This document shows positions 43,779 through 55,495 of a stretch of DNA of 64,000 bases, piece after piece. A program made the position numbers and the translations under genes. Under the pieces are notes generated by a model, which saw nothing but the letters and a program-made list of their open reading frames with translations, was not told the origin of the DNA and made no database searches. The stretch's first letter is position 1; each line of letters starts with the position of its first letter. The DNA comes from Strongylocentrotus droebachiensis. Taxonomy: Eukaryota; Echinodermata; Echinoidea; Camarodonta; Strongylocentrotidae. Where the stretch lies: NCBI GenBank assembly GCA_035222895.1, contig JAVYIG010000636.1, positions 1 to 64,000 on the forward strand, given 5' to 3'.

Positions 43779-46474
43779 CTGCGGAGACGAGAATGAGAAT
43801 AAGAGATTAAGTGATTAACAGTGATTAAGTTTGCTCTCTTCTTCCCTGGCCGCCATTTTTTGCATTCAGAATATTGTTACCAAAATTTGTATTTGCATAA
43901 ATTTTGTAATTACCATGATTTTATTGTTTTATTGTTGTATTTATTGAACGTGCCGAATAAATAATACAATACAAAGAGGTGGAGGAGAAATTCAAGGGAA
44001 ATCCAATCGTGATATAGAGCTTTCAAATTGTAAGTTCTTTTATAAGATCCGTTATAAATTAGAATAAAATATAATCTTCTACATCATATTTTATTTTTTG
44101 ATAATTAATGACTTTGAAGAATCCTGGATATCTACTGTGACTCCAATCAGATGATATTTCTCTTATAATGACATAACATTTGTTTCCATTGGACAATCTT
44201 AATTCGTTGTTTTATTTTTATCAATAATTAGTGATATGCAGTTTGTTGGGTGATCGATAAACACAGAAAAAATAATTGATGGTGACACTATTCTTTTTTG
44301 TTTTTAATGAAGAGAGATCTAAAAATAAATAAATAAGGTCATCAAGAGCAGTATTTTTGTTTTGCGGGCTCAACGGTGCAGGGGGGGGGGGGGAGCCCAT
44401 TTACAATTTTTGTTTTAAAAGGGTAAAATTAACGTTACCCTCTTTTTTTAACTGTTTTTTGCCAAGGAAGGGGGCTCGGGTCAGTCGCCCCCCCCCCCCC
44501 ATTTGGATCCGCCCCTGGGTACCTGGCAGGAATTAATTCCTTGAAATGCTAGAGCACCGTAATAGAGCGATGCTAAAGCCGGAGTGTCAGGAGTGTCAAG
44601 TCTGACAGATATGAGCGCTATACAAGCACCCAATAGTATTATTATTATTGGCAGGACTACTAAAAGGTTGGATTGCGCTTCACTTCGTTTCAAAGACATA
44701 TTCATGACAAGGCGCTGCCCATATTTTCTCGAGTATTGCAATTACAAGTGTTACTCGCATTTTTATGGTATTGAGCACAAAATGAGAACAACGATGTACC
44801 ATTGCTGTAGCGCATGCGCATATGCACTCACAACAGAAAATATATTGACCAACCAGAGCTCGTCTGACTAAAATTGGGTGTAAAATTACACCCCTCAAAT
44901 GACTATTCTGTACTCACTTGCGTATTTCCGTGTTTTACTCCCTAAGAGGTGTAATAGGGGGCGCCCTATTTTTCCAATTTCGTTTTACTTCCCAAGAACA
45001 CCTTTTATAGCTCTGTGTGTACGTTCGCTCGTTTTATTTTACTTAATTAGGTTTTAAAATATCTTGTTTCTCTATCAACCTGATGATACTAGTCTAGAAC
45101 AATATCTATTGAGGGGGAATATAAACAGCCTTGCATACCATGGTATGGTGTATCATCAGCGGAAGAAACTCAGCCAGTTTGGTGTTCCTTGCTAGATCGC
45201 AGAAATCATAGACATAGTATCCTGCATGAAAGGGGGGGGGGGGGGCAAGAAACACAGGGGCGTCGAAACATAGGTGTCAGTGCATAAAGGTGTTGAAACA
45301 TTGATTTATTGAAACATATATAGGGGTGTCGATACACAGGAGTGTCGAGACATAGTCGTGTCGAAGTATACTCACCGTTACTGCTGTCAGTATATATCAC
45401 CAAAGTGGTGTCGAAAACAAATTGATACGGGTGTAAAAACAAAGAGATGTCGGAACAGAGGGGTGTCAGAACATGGGGATGTCGGAACATAGTGGTGTCG
45501 AAACATAATGGTAAAGAAATATAGGGGTGTTGAAACATAGTGGTGTCGAGAACATAGGGGTGTCGAAACAGAGATATCGAAACCAGGGTGCCGAGAAAAA
45601 AATTGGTGTATACATTTAGCGCTATAAGACTTAGTAGTGTTGAAACATGTTGAGGCATAGGGATGGAGGTCTCATACTCACCGTTACTGATGGCCATAGA
45701 TATTAACATAGTAGATGAGAGCGCATTTAAATGATCACTCAGCAGCCCCGGGGTGAGGTATATGCTGTAACAGAGGAAGGAAAATTAGTGTTAATCCATA
45801 TATACAAACGAAAAGATGATTGCAACCATATGCTTGCAAATCAGGTGTATAGACTCTTTAAATACCATTAATTTCCTTACAAATCGGCACCATTTTATTA
45901 AGATATATAACAACCTTTTTATGCATTATCAATTTGCAGCTTAATTAATACAATTTAAACGAAATTTATTTGAGACTCTTTTAGGTATACAGAGTAAATG
46001 TAAGCCGCCTAAAACATTGATAAAATTCTGATATAAAATATGGTTTTCGTCTATATAGTTATGTGAATTTTAAGAATCCAATGTATAAGAACTGTATCGT
46101 GTTGTGATAATAACATGATCTTTATGACCTTCTAAAATCTCCAGTTCTGTGCGAATATCACGATGTTTTATTACGTAATATGTACATGGAAAATACAATA
46201 GGGTATTGACAAAAACTTGATTTGATTTCGTAAAATTGTTTTGCAATCCTGTTTGATTTATGATTAGAAAGGAAATAGCATACCTAGCGAAACCTCCAAT
46301 GGTGCCAGATACCGCATGGACCGTCGAAACCAACACGTTTCTCCATTTATGTCGGCGAGATTTTTCGGCGTACTTCGATGGTATGGGCAGCTTGTCGATA
46401 AGGGCGTTGAGTATGAAGAACGTGATCATCGACATCGCCATGACAGCAAAGCTGGTGGATGGTGAGACTTCCAT
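43392..46474 (-). CDS. TLC-domain membrane protein, TLCD1/TLCD2 type
   Basis: Four coding exons, 46474-46284, 45764-45682, 45221-45139 and 43778-43392, join in frame through GT-AG sites to 247 codons plus TGA. Human TLCD1 is about the same length. Features: N-terminal membrane segment (about residues 6-25), RHKWRNVLVSTVHAVSGTIG, SISMAISNG-type region before YYVYDF, the HH pair in PLMIHHTM (116-117), ELNGIFLHLRHILL (about 144-157), then further membrane segments and an acidic tail. The order matches vertebrate TLCD1/2 (HH then ELN..CLHLR). Those proteins sit in the plasma membrane and limit incorporation of polyunsaturated chains into phospholipids. TLCD4 is a less good match. No broken exon is seen. 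ATG 46474 has an upstream acceptor-like AG, so a 5' UTR exon is likely. Confidence 0.88.
44500..44665. mobile_element. SINE fragment in TLCD-like intron
   Basis: CCCCTGGGTACCTGGCAGGA ... AGCGCTATACAAGCACCCAA then ATT repeats. Shares the GGGTACCTGG core with the SINE at 54540-54800. Confidence 0.55.
45139..45221 (-). CDS. TLCD1/2-like coding exon 3 with HH motif
   Basis: 83 bp. Acceptor CTTTCATGCAG, then YYVYDFCDLARNTKLAEFLP and LMIHHTM. Donor GTATGC, phase 0. Confidence 0.85.
45224..45660 (+). repeat. Degenerate GGGGTGTCGAAACATA minisatellite
   Basis: About 18-24-bp units in the intron between TLCD-like exons 2 and 3. One unit region (45368-45390) contains ACTCACCGTTACTG, the reverse complement of the exon 2 end and its splice donor. 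Confidence 0.8.
45682..45764 (-). CDS. TLCD1/2-like coding exon 2
   Basis: 83 bp. Acceptor CTCTGTTACAG, then IYLTPGLLSDHLNALSSTML and ISMAISN. Donor GTGAGT. Confidence 0.85.
46284..46474 (-). CDS. TLCD1/2-like coding exon 1
   Basis: ATGGAAGTCTC start; MEVSPSTSFAVMAMSMITFF to VSGTIGGFA. Donor GTATGC, phase 2. An AG at about 46494 (GAGATCAG) may accept a 5' UTR exon. Confidence 0.85.
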
Positions 46475-46499
46475 TTCGTAGACCAGGATGCTGATCTCA

Positions 46500-46969
46500 A
46501 AAGTGATTATATTGAAGGAATGTGTTCATTAACATTTGCAAGACCTCCTAGAACGGAGAAGGGTGGGTCGGACCAATACAACTCGGGTGAACAAATTTCG
46601 ACAATGAATAGCGTGAACAGAATAATATTAGGGACTTTTAGATTCGCACGAAGGCAATGGGGGTTGCTACGATCGACGTCCTTGTAATGCACTGCCTTGA
46701 ATGGACGTCACACGTATCAGTCCACGCAAATATAAAAGTCCCTATTGTAATCGACCTAAGACCCGCGTCACTTCAACCAGACCGACACCAAACAGGCTGC
46801 AACGATTCCTCCACAACGACAGCCAGTGCGGGTCAATGCACTGTCGGGGTACTACCATGAAGGGGTGGGGGACCAAGTACCTGATTTACTGGAGACAGTG
46901 TATAAAATGCCAACTCACAAGATAATATAAGTGGATCGTAACCTATTTTTCCCCCGTTTCCTTTCCCCT

Positions 46970-46974
<5 letters not shown>
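46500..46974. other. No firm feature; upstream of TLCD-like exon 1
   Basis: Short ORFs on both strands resemble nothing known. TGGACGTCACACG and AAATATAAAAGTCC at 46700-46740 look promoter-like, but they point to the + strand, where no gene follows. Confidence 0.3.
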
Positions 46975-47005
<31 letters not shown>

Positions 47006-47010
47006 ACTCA
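46975..47010 (+). repeat. CT microsatellite
   Basis: CTCT run of about 35 bp. A GT run lies further on at 47557-47582 and a C run at 47588-47602. Confidence 0.85.
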
Positions 47011-48390
47011 CTCCCTTATTTCCTTTTTTTTAAACCATTTAAATGAGGGGTACGTGCCCCCGTGCCACCTGTAGCTGCATCACCTGTTACGTGGGAGCCG
47101 TTTTGCATTATTACTAACACTGCAAAAGTTGACTTGTAATGCAACCGTCAATGTGAAAGTTTTTGTGTAAGACCAAACAGTTAACTCGTGTATTTTCCAG
47201 TTACAACCCTGAAGAGAAAAATTTAGATGCCTACTCCATATACCTACATTACAGCAACTGCCATTGAATTATATCCTGAATTCTGACCACATTTAAATGA
47301 ACAATACTCTTTACAAGAGATCATGAAATAGCTCGACACAAATTCTTAGGTCCATTTTTGGATTCGTGATAATATTTTGACTGGGTCGGTCTCTTCAATT
47401 GAATCTCATGATTCAATGGAAGTTGCTTTCCACGGAAAATAAAAGAGCTATTTAACCGTATACACAATACAAGCTTAGGCTTCTTTATAAAGTACGCGGT
47501 GCATAACGACCTATTATATCGGCTGCTTCTGCAGATTGAATCATGAATGTAATGCCTGTGTGTGTGTGTGTGTGTGTATGTGTGTCCCGCCCCCCCCCCC
47601 CCCACTCAGTGTTATTTAGGGTACGCATATGCTCGTTCCCTCTTTTTTTAAAGCACCCCCTATCTGAGGACTGCCAACATTTCCGAACCCCCCTTTCGCG
47701 GGCTTTTTGCGGGCTTTTCCTGCCTTGGAGACCCCCCTAAATCAAGAAAAATGCTCAATGTACCCCCCTAAATTCGGAATAGTTTTTCAGGAGTCGAAAG
47801 AGATGAGAGAAAAAAAAAAGAAAAAACACCCCCTTTTTAAAGAAATCTCCGGGTGAAAAGTTAATACACCCCTTTTTTTACAATTCTCGGGCCGGACTTT
47901 GTCGCACGAAAAGTACCCCTTTACCGGACATTTTGGTAACACGCATGGGGTCATTCCGACCCCGGAGTGGGGGGGGGGGGGCGGGATGTGTATCTTGTGT
48001 GTATTATGGACAGAGATGTTAAAAGGTACCCGATTTCGGATGTTTTTCTTCAAAGCTTACATCTTTACTTTTTCATTTCTTGATATTGCTTGATATAAAT
48101 CAAATGTACCATGCACTTTTTTCGAGGCAACTGTAAAATTACTGATCTTCAGTGACTGGTCCCTTAGCAAATAGTGCTAAGCCAGTCACATAGAATTTAG
48201 GATTTTCAACTGAAGCCGCTCAGTGCATAGTACATTTTATTTTTATACGAATTTCATTTCGAAATCTTTCCATATTTGATCAACATGGTGGATTGGTATA
48301 TGAGCTTCCGGGTTAGAGCGATATATACGATTAATAGCGTTGGTGTATAAATGTGGATTTATCGTCAATGTGAAACAACTGCATTCTTAA
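47011..48390. other. No gene seen
   Basis: Between 47640 and 47990 there are several CCCCCCTnAA/CCCCTTTTT blocks and a G run at 47969-47981, low complexity. No coding support. Confidence 0.5.
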
Positions 48391-48394
48391 GGAG

Positions 48395-48419
48395 GGGGAA
48401 GAGAGAGAGAGAGAGAGAG

Positions 48420-48450
<31 letters not shown>

Positions 48451-48486
48451 AAGAGAGAAAGAAAGAGAAAGAGAGAGAGAGAGAGT
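48395..48486 (+). repeat. GA microsatellite
   Basis: GAGA with GAAA interruptions. Confidence 0.9.
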
Positions 48487-48589
48487 GAGACAAGGTACAG
48501 CATACTACGTTCGTAAGAGTTCAAGCAAGTACATTTCAACAAAAGGGTAGTACGCAGTTGTAGCAATGAGAACTTGGAGGCTTATCACA

Positions 48590-48780
48590 ACTAAGCGTTG
48601 TGGCGTGCGCCTTTAATCCAGCTAAAAGTGGAAGTTACAAACTGATTCAGCCGAGGACGCAGGTTCGAAACCGAGTCACGTCTTTAGGATGGTGACGTTT
48701 AAGGTCAGTCCCCAGACGTAAAAATTCAGATCTGATTGATACACGTCTGTAAAACACCCAATACACACACAAGAGAAGCC
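48590..48780 (+). mobile_element. SINE with 7SL-like 5' end, better copy
   Basis: GCGTTGTGGCGTGCGCCTTT, AATCCAGCT, CAGCCGAGGACGCAGGTTCG and AAACCGAGTCACGTC. GGTTCGAAACC is a good pol III B box. Ends with CAGACGTAAA ... ACACGTCTGTAAAACACCCA. Same family as 18583-18775. Confidence 0.7.
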
Positions 48781-48887
48781 TATTGATATTTAAAAAGGGA
48801 GACACCTGATGAAGATATCAATGCCCCTGGGGTCAAACAAAAATCGAACATGAAATTTAGATAAACCACATTTGTGAGCATTACCTG

Positions 48888-49110
48888 TGATGACGTCTCC
48901 GAGCCTCAGCCAAACTTCTAAATGTCTTTGAGATTCTTCTGACGTAGTGTCTACTTGAAGCTTTGACGTTTCATTAAAAGTATTAAAGAAAGGAGACGAT
49001 TCGTTGTAGTGTCTACGACGCCTGGCTTGAAATCTGATGAAAAATGAACGATGAAGAGAACGAAAAGACTTGCGATTCGTTCCTCATGGTTCACAGAATG
49101 CAACCTATAA
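48888..49110 (-). other. Possible 5' UTR exon of the TLCD-like gene
   Basis: On the - strand, CTCGGAGACGTCATCACAG is followed by a good donor, GTAATG, at about 48887. No long ORF. It is about 2.4 kb upstream of coding exon 1. Proposed only from the donor and from the acceptor-like AG before the ATG. Confidence 0.25.
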
Positions 49111-49119
49111 TCCCCAGCA

Positions 49120-51084
49120 CTCGCGTATTTATAGATAACTTTTTTAATAACCCCAATTCAACTAATATCTGTCTTTATATTTTCATTTTCGTTTTTGTTG
49201 TGGTGGGCGGGTAGCTCGTCCAGACGAACGTAAAACGTGTACAATAGTACATTATTTCTATGGAGCTGTGCATGACCGCATCTTAAAACCCCTATTCACA
49301 CAACGTAAATTCAACGTATGAATTACGAAGTCAACTACCTGTATTCATCAGACTAATTTTTGTTCATGTTAAATGTTGGAAGAAAAACATATATTAAACG
49401 AATCTCATAGCAAATAATTTAGTAAAGAAATGGTTTCATTTAAATACGGACATTGCACCGGATATTTCTTATATCACATTTAAAGAAATATCTATTTGTC
49501 ATTTCTTTAACAATATTTCCTTGCCCCAAAGTACTGTGTTCTGTGACCATTGGCCTTTATTTAAGATACGGTTTGTGGATATTTGCATATCATTTGCAGA
49601 TATGCATCTACGTAACTATTTGAAGTGTTCGACACTATATAAATAACACTTTGAAGAAATGCATTTTATGCCAATTTGATAACTTTGTTTCCAGAATTTG
49701 GGAGGCATTTCCCTTCCTCAGTGATGACGATTTTTTTGTGGATATTCATGATTGAAGGAGTTGAACGTGTTTTCATAAATTATTAACCCTTTGGAAAAAG
49801 GTAGAATTCATCATAGAGTCATTCCAACATCGTAGCTATGTCAAAGCCATTTAGCTGTTCAATAAGTAATTAATTTATACCTAGTCCGAACGTCGTATAC
49901 CACAACGTCGTAAAACCATGATAACAAACACATATTTGAACATTATTTTGAACAAAAATTCAATAAAGCATGATATCGGGTTCCTTTTCTAGAAATGACA
50001 TCGTTTCGTACAGAAACCAATGAATAGACCATTTTCGTAATGAAATTACAAATAATGCACAAATATTTTGTTCATTGCAATGTTACAAATTAATTTATTC
50101 ACATGTCATGAATAATTGTATTTCAATAGTCAGAATACGAATAGCATAATGCCTGTCTGTATACGTCCCGTGTGATATACAATGTTTCTTTATACGAACT
50201 TTCCTCCCGTCTGAAGAGGCCATTGAATCCGGCTTGTTAGAGAAATCTGAAGCCTCAAAGTGATCATTGAGCCATGAAGAGTATCACTATTTTCTGTAAA
50301 TCGCAGATCCGCTCCTTTATGCTTGGGTTTTCCCCCTTATTGTATTCAACTGGCATTTATTGGAAATATCATTAGGTGCTATTCAACCAACTATTTTCAA
50401 TATCATTTGTATTTTATAAGTGTATTTTGCTCATGTCATGCTCATGAAATGCAATACCTACACGCAATCAAGGCAACATTAGGAAACTGATGTTCTTTAC
50501 TTGTTGTTGTGTTTCCCTGATTTCCTTTGCTTTTGCAGTTTTATAAATTGTACATTTCCATTAATATCATATTTCGGAGAATTTAGTATTTGGAATTTTC
50601 TAAATTTGGCTTTTAATTGAAGTAAGTGTCCTACATAAACTAAACTCCTAACCCCAACCATGGATACAGAACCAAAAGTGAGAGGAAGGGCGAGGGGAAG
50701 GTAAAGGATGAACTTGACATTGATAATTACCTAATTCGAACACGGTTTCACTTCTGGAAATCCCAAATTACCCCCCCCCCCAATCTCCCCTCGTTTCAGA
50801 CTTTCGCACAATATTTGATTTTCCCAAATTTCGTCACTCCTCTGTTTCAAACAATCCTTGATCCGCCACTACTTGAGTGAAAACCATATATTCTTCAGAT
50901 ATTTTTGTTTGTTAAGACAATACCATAAACAAAAACAAACAAAGTGTTTGTTTTGTTGAAAATTGAAAATTAACAATACTACTAATGTACCTATTTATAA
51001 CTTTAACTTTAAAATTCACAACGTTATTCATTTTAACATAATATATACTCTGACAATCATTTAATGACAGAACTAATACAAGAA
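49120..51084. other. No gene; solo repeat arm at 50025-50150
   Basis: GAATAGACCATTTTCGTAAT ... TCAATAGTCAGAATACGAA at 50025-50140 is a diverged single arm of the foldback at 51085. A C run is at 50771-50780. Confidence 0.5.
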
Positions 51085-51392
51085 TAGACCATTTTCGTAA
51101 TTTTACCAAATTTAATGCACAAGTCTTTGTGAAGGGCCTCAACACAAATTATGTTATTCACCTGATAAGAAAAATAGTAATTCAATAGTCAGAATGCAAA
51201 CTGCATATATCAAGTGTTGCTAGGTAGGTCAATCCATAATGTTTGTCCAACCTGGCAATAACTAATGTATGCAGTTTGGATTATGTCAATTGAAATACTT
51301 TTATTCTTACCAGGTGAATGAAAAAAATTGTATTGAGGCACCTCACAAAGACTTATGCATTAAATTTGGTTACATTACGAAAATGGCCTATT
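51085..51392. mobile_element. Foldback element, about 120-bp arms
   Basis: TAGACCATTTTCGTAATTTT ... GTCAGAATGCAAACTGCAT at 51085-51205 is inverted at 51268-51392, with several mismatches. Confidence 0.8.
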
Positions 51393-51535
51393 GGGGTATT
51401 GATGTTGAAATGCTCATGTACCATTTACATCTCATTTCATGTGTGTTATTACCAAAGAAAACAAGAAGTCAGTCAGTCACTCAACAGTGTCTGACAGTGA
51501 AGTATAAAAAGTAAACGGGGTTCCTTGCATGATTT
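51393..51535 (+). repeat. Dispersed repeat, partner 60865-61015 inverted
   Basis: AATGCTCATGTACC, GTTATTACCAAAG, CAGTCAGTCACTCAA and GTGTCTGACAGTGAAGT occur in the same order on the reverse complement near 60.9 kb. Confidence 0.75.
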
Positions 51536-52731
51536 GAATATTAGGACACTGCTAACGTTTACATTCCACAGATAGGACATATGTCACATGTTTATTATAC
51601 CTGCAAAGTTCTACAGAATTTGATGTTGGTTGCAAATGGGACATAGTACCTTTAAGAAGTAATTGATACTCTGTTTCGCGATACCTTAGTCAAAGCTCTG
51701 CTGCCACGGATGATTGAGCAGCAGCCTTTTAAAAAAGACTTGTAAAACTCATCTTGGACCAAGTTTAGGCTGAAGAAAAGGACATGGGTCAAATCTCTCA
51801 CTCGTTGGTATTTTAGTCAGAAAATCAATCGCTAAATCTTTTTCGTATTGATTTTGTGCATTCGAATAACTAATATCAGTGTCAATTCAGACTCATAAAA
51901 AGGCTAATTTACAACGCCTTTTCTATGATATTCTCTCTGTTACGCCTTGTTAGTAAGTCATTCAAATTTGATAAATTTTACTTCGGTTGCTTTCTTTTTC
52001 ATAAAAATATACTATTAATATCTTTGGTAGTTATCAACAACTGCTTTTTCTTTTAATAATTAAGTCTTTTATGTTAGAACATATTAGAGTTTTCTTGTGC
52101 TTTTCGAGACAATTACCTCAAGCACCTTTCGTATTCTATGTATGTTCAATGGTGCACTGCATAAATGAGGAGGGAGATTATTAAAGTTTATTTATAAAAC
52201 TGTTTAAACTAATTGTAGGTTATCTTATGAAAGGTCCTATGAAAGCTAGGATATATTGCATCACTTCCAACAAAAAGAAACACTAAAGAATGAAGCAGAA
52301 TGCAACAAATATTTGATGGCCTTACCCGCAAGTGCAACAGCTCAAGCTTGGTACAAGGAGATTTGGACGAAACCTTTTTAAAAACCGCTGTGCTCAATCA
52401 TCCGTTGCAGAAAACTTATTAATAGGGCATCTTTAGACAAAAAACAAATTTATTTTTACCGTGAAGTATAGGTCAAGTTCACATTTGATTATGCTTTTTA
52501 AATCATAAGCTACCAAAGATGAATATATTTGGTTTAACGCACTATATAGTATGATTACTATTCAGTAAATTGCGAAAGCGGAACAAAGTACCAATTTCGC
52601 GAAAAATATTTACAAGGAGAACATATATAGCAGTAAAGACGTGGGGAGAAATCACTGATCATGGAAGGTGGCATTCTTCTGAAAAATAGTATTTTCTACA
52701 TCATGATTAATCTGTAATGGGACTTCTCTTA
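51536..52731. other. No gene seen
   Basis: AT-rich, no coding or RNA support. Confidence 0.5.
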
Positions 52732-53456
52732 TACCCCATTCACAGTGGTTTTGAAATTTGTAGCGGCGTTGTAGCGGAGCGGCGACACCGCAATAACACC
52801 GCTACAAATGCATTCACAGTAGAAAAGTTATCCCGCTGCAGCAGCGGGATAAATATCATGTACCCATTCACGCTGCAGCGGGTGATTTTTATTACCTCCG
52901 TAACAAACACGTGTATGCATGGCTCATGACCCGCGAGTGACCCCGATATGACCGGAAATACTTCAGCGCGGGGTTTGTCAAGTTGCTTTTTGTATCCTCG
53001 ATCATATTACTTTTTAAAAAACTAGCATTTTTATTGCTTCCAGTCAGAATATTTTAATTTTTTGAAGTGTGAAATATTTTTATTTGGATAATTATAATAT
53101 CTACATAATAATAAAATCAATTTGAATCCACTGGTTACTTTATTTCTATTTCACTTTATGTTCCCCATTGCTGGAGAAAAGAGGTCAGTGATAGGTAAGT
53201 AAACAAATCACACGTGTTTGCCGCGGTGTTATAGCGGAGAGCCTTCACACTGAGTAAACACCGCGACAGCAGCGGGACTGTCCCGCTGCTGTAGCTAGGC
53301 GAACCTAGCGATAGTTTGTCGCGGCGTTATCGCGAGGCGGTGTTATCCCGCGATAGTTTATAACGGGTCCGAGCCTTCACACTGAAGACAACACCGCGAC
53401 AGCAGCGGGACAGTCCCGCTGCTGTCGCGGTGTTTGAGGCCACTGTGAATGGGGTA
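52732..53456 (+). mobile_element. Harbinger-like MITE, copy 1 (725 bp)
   Basis: 17-bp ends TACCCCATTCACAGTGG and CCACTGTGAATGGGGTA. Flanks TTA and CTA, a near-match 3-bp duplication. The interior has GC-rich dyads such as CCCGCTGCAGCAGCGGG and GCAGCGGGACTGTCCCGCTG. Open frames across it are palindrome by-products. Confidence 0.75.
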
Positions 53457-53697
53457 CTAGAGCATCTTGCTGACATCATAATGCATAGCACAAGGCACTC
53501 GAACCCAGCAAGCAGTAGGAATGCTTCATTGTAGCCCAGATCAGATTGTCAGCAGCCAGACCCGAGAGATAGAAAATCATTTAAAAAATAATATGGATAC
53601 TTACATGTACATTTGATTTGATTTGATTTGATTTTCTTTTCTTCTGCATTCATGTAAGTTTACAGTGTTTCGATAACAATAATAACAAGTACAATAA

Positions 53698-54432
53698 TAC
53701 CCCATTCACAGTGGCCTCAAACACCGCGACAGCAGCGGGACTGTCCCGCTGCTGTCGCGGTGTTGTCTTCAGTGTGAAGGCTCGGACCCGTTATAAACTA
53801 TCGCGGGATAACACCGCCTCGCGATAACGCCGCGACAAACTATCGCTAGGTTCGCCTAGCTACAGCAGCGGGACAGTCCCGCTGCTGTCGCGGTGTTTAC
53901 TCAGTGTGAAGGCTCTCCGCTATAACACCGCGACAAACACGTGTGATTTGTTTACTTACCTATCACTGACCTCTTTTCTCCAGCAATGGGGAACATAAAG
54001 TGAAATAGAAATAAAGTAACCAGTGGATTCAAATTATTTTTATTATTATGTAGATATTATAATTATCCAAATAAAAATATTTCACACTTCAAAAAATTAA
54101 AATATTCTGACTGGAAGCAATAAAAATGCTAGTTTTTTAAAAAGTAATATGATCGAGGATACAAAAAGCAACTTGACATGTTTACCTTTTGCAAGAATTG
54201 AAGTATTTCCGGTCATATCGGGGTCACTCGCGGTTCATGAGCCATGCATACACGTGTTTGTTACGGAGGTAATAAAAATCACCCGCTGCAGCGTGAATGG
54301 GTACATGATATTTATCCCGCTGCTGCAGCGGGATAACTTTTCTACTGTGAATGCATTTGTAGCGGTGTTATGGCGGTGTCGCCGCTCCGCTACAACGCCG
54401 CTACAAATTTCAAAACCACTGTGAATGGGGTA
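53698..54432 (-). mobile_element. Harbinger-like MITE, copy 2, inverted (735 bp)
   Basis: Nearly identical to the reverse complement of 52732-53456. Flanked by TAA on both sides (53695-53697 and 54433-54435), the TWA type of PIF/Harbinger elements. The 241-bp spacer between the copies holds a GATTT repeat and no gene. Confidence 0.8.
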
Positions 54433-54477
54433 TAAGTATTTTACTGACAATGCATCGTAAATTAGCAAATACATAAT

Positions 54478-54500
54478 ATATATATATATATATATATATT
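54478..54500. repeat. TA microsatellite
   Basis: About 11 TA units. Confidence 0.8.
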
Positions 54501-54544
54501 ATTTTCAAAAACGAAATGATAAACTGTCACAAATACTAAATTTC

Positions 54545-54800
54545 CTCAAATATATAGTGCCGGTATCCGCCAGGGTCTGACGCTCATGGTGCTTTACACG
54601 TGTTACCCTGGTTATAGCCAAGCTGCCAAAGTAACTAGCGCTCAAGCATACCAGGTACCCATTTACACCTGGGTGGAGAGTGGCAAATGTAGATTAACGT
54701 CTTGCCAAAGGACATGAGTGCAGCGGCAGGACTTGAACCCCGTACCTTGTGATCTGCAGTCGGGTGACTTATCCACTAGATCATAACACCTCTACGATAG
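54545..54800 (-). mobile_element. tRNA-derived SINE
   Basis: Read downwards from 54800: GTTATGATCTAGTGGATAAG (A box), then GTACGGGGTTCAAGTCC (B box), then CCACCCAGGTGTAAATGGGT core and the GGGTACCTGG block also found at 44515. A near-complete copy. The head is tRNA-like but the stems are imperfect. Confidence 0.8.
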
Positions 54801-55235
54801 AACAATATTTAACGAATATACACAAATTGAATCAAAACAAATAATACTAATAAGTACGAAAGCTTCGAAACCATGACGATTTTTTTTGTTTACTACAAGA
54901 ATGTCTAGATTAATGATGTCTTAATTTATCGCATCATATTTATAGTAGAATATATCTATATATAACTTTACAGCTCGTGTACTAGTAAATTGCTCTGAAC
55001 GAAAGCAGACAAATTAGAGAAATAGATAAACAAATATATCTGTAAATGTAAATGTGCTTTAGTGGCGGACAACGCTAAGAGGTTTTTTTTCTTTAAAAAA
55101 AAAAACTTTAAATGCTATCCGTGCCATATTTTGAGTCGTTCCCCGAGGGAGAAAGCGCTTCGAACAAAAGGAAACAAACTCAAAATATTCCTGTTAATTA
55201 GAAATAGTAAGCAAATATTAATCGACTGCGAGGGT
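54801..55235. other. No gene seen
   Basis: AT-rich. An A/T homopolymer pair (TTTTTTTT and AAAAAAAAAA) is at 55082-55104. Confidence 0.5.
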
Positions 55236-55412
55236 AATGGTATAGTATTAATGACTGCTTTGAGAGAAATAGTTGTTTTTATACGCTCAAGGGAAGGTTA
55301 GAATTGTGCTATTGACCGAGGCGTGCCGAGGGCAATAGCCCAATTGTAGCCTTCCCGAGAGCGTATAAAAACAACTATTTCTCGAATATTAAAGCAGTCA
55401 TTAATACTTTTA
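55236..55412. mobile_element. Palindromic element, about 75-bp arms
   Basis: GTATTAATGACTGCTTTGAG ... TTTTTATACGCTC ... CTATTG is inverted at 55335-55412. The loop is ACCGAGGCGTGCCGAGGG. A foldback MITE. Confidence 0.8.
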
Positions 55413-55495
55413 TATGCCGAAAACAAAAAAGTCAACTAATGACACCACCGGCCTTGGCCTTTCTCTAGTTAATCTGCACGGTTGTTTTTTATGAG

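Noticed and set aside
46507..46692. Extra coding exon of the TLCD-like gene (frame ending LGGLANVNEHIPSI)
   Set aside because: The four-exon model is already complete from Met to stop at the family's usual length, and this frame ends upstream of the start codon without a suitable splice site.
52717..54474. Pairs of near-identical short ORFs (for example 52717-52929 and 54235-54474)
   Set aside because: Mirror images produced by the inverted MITE copies.
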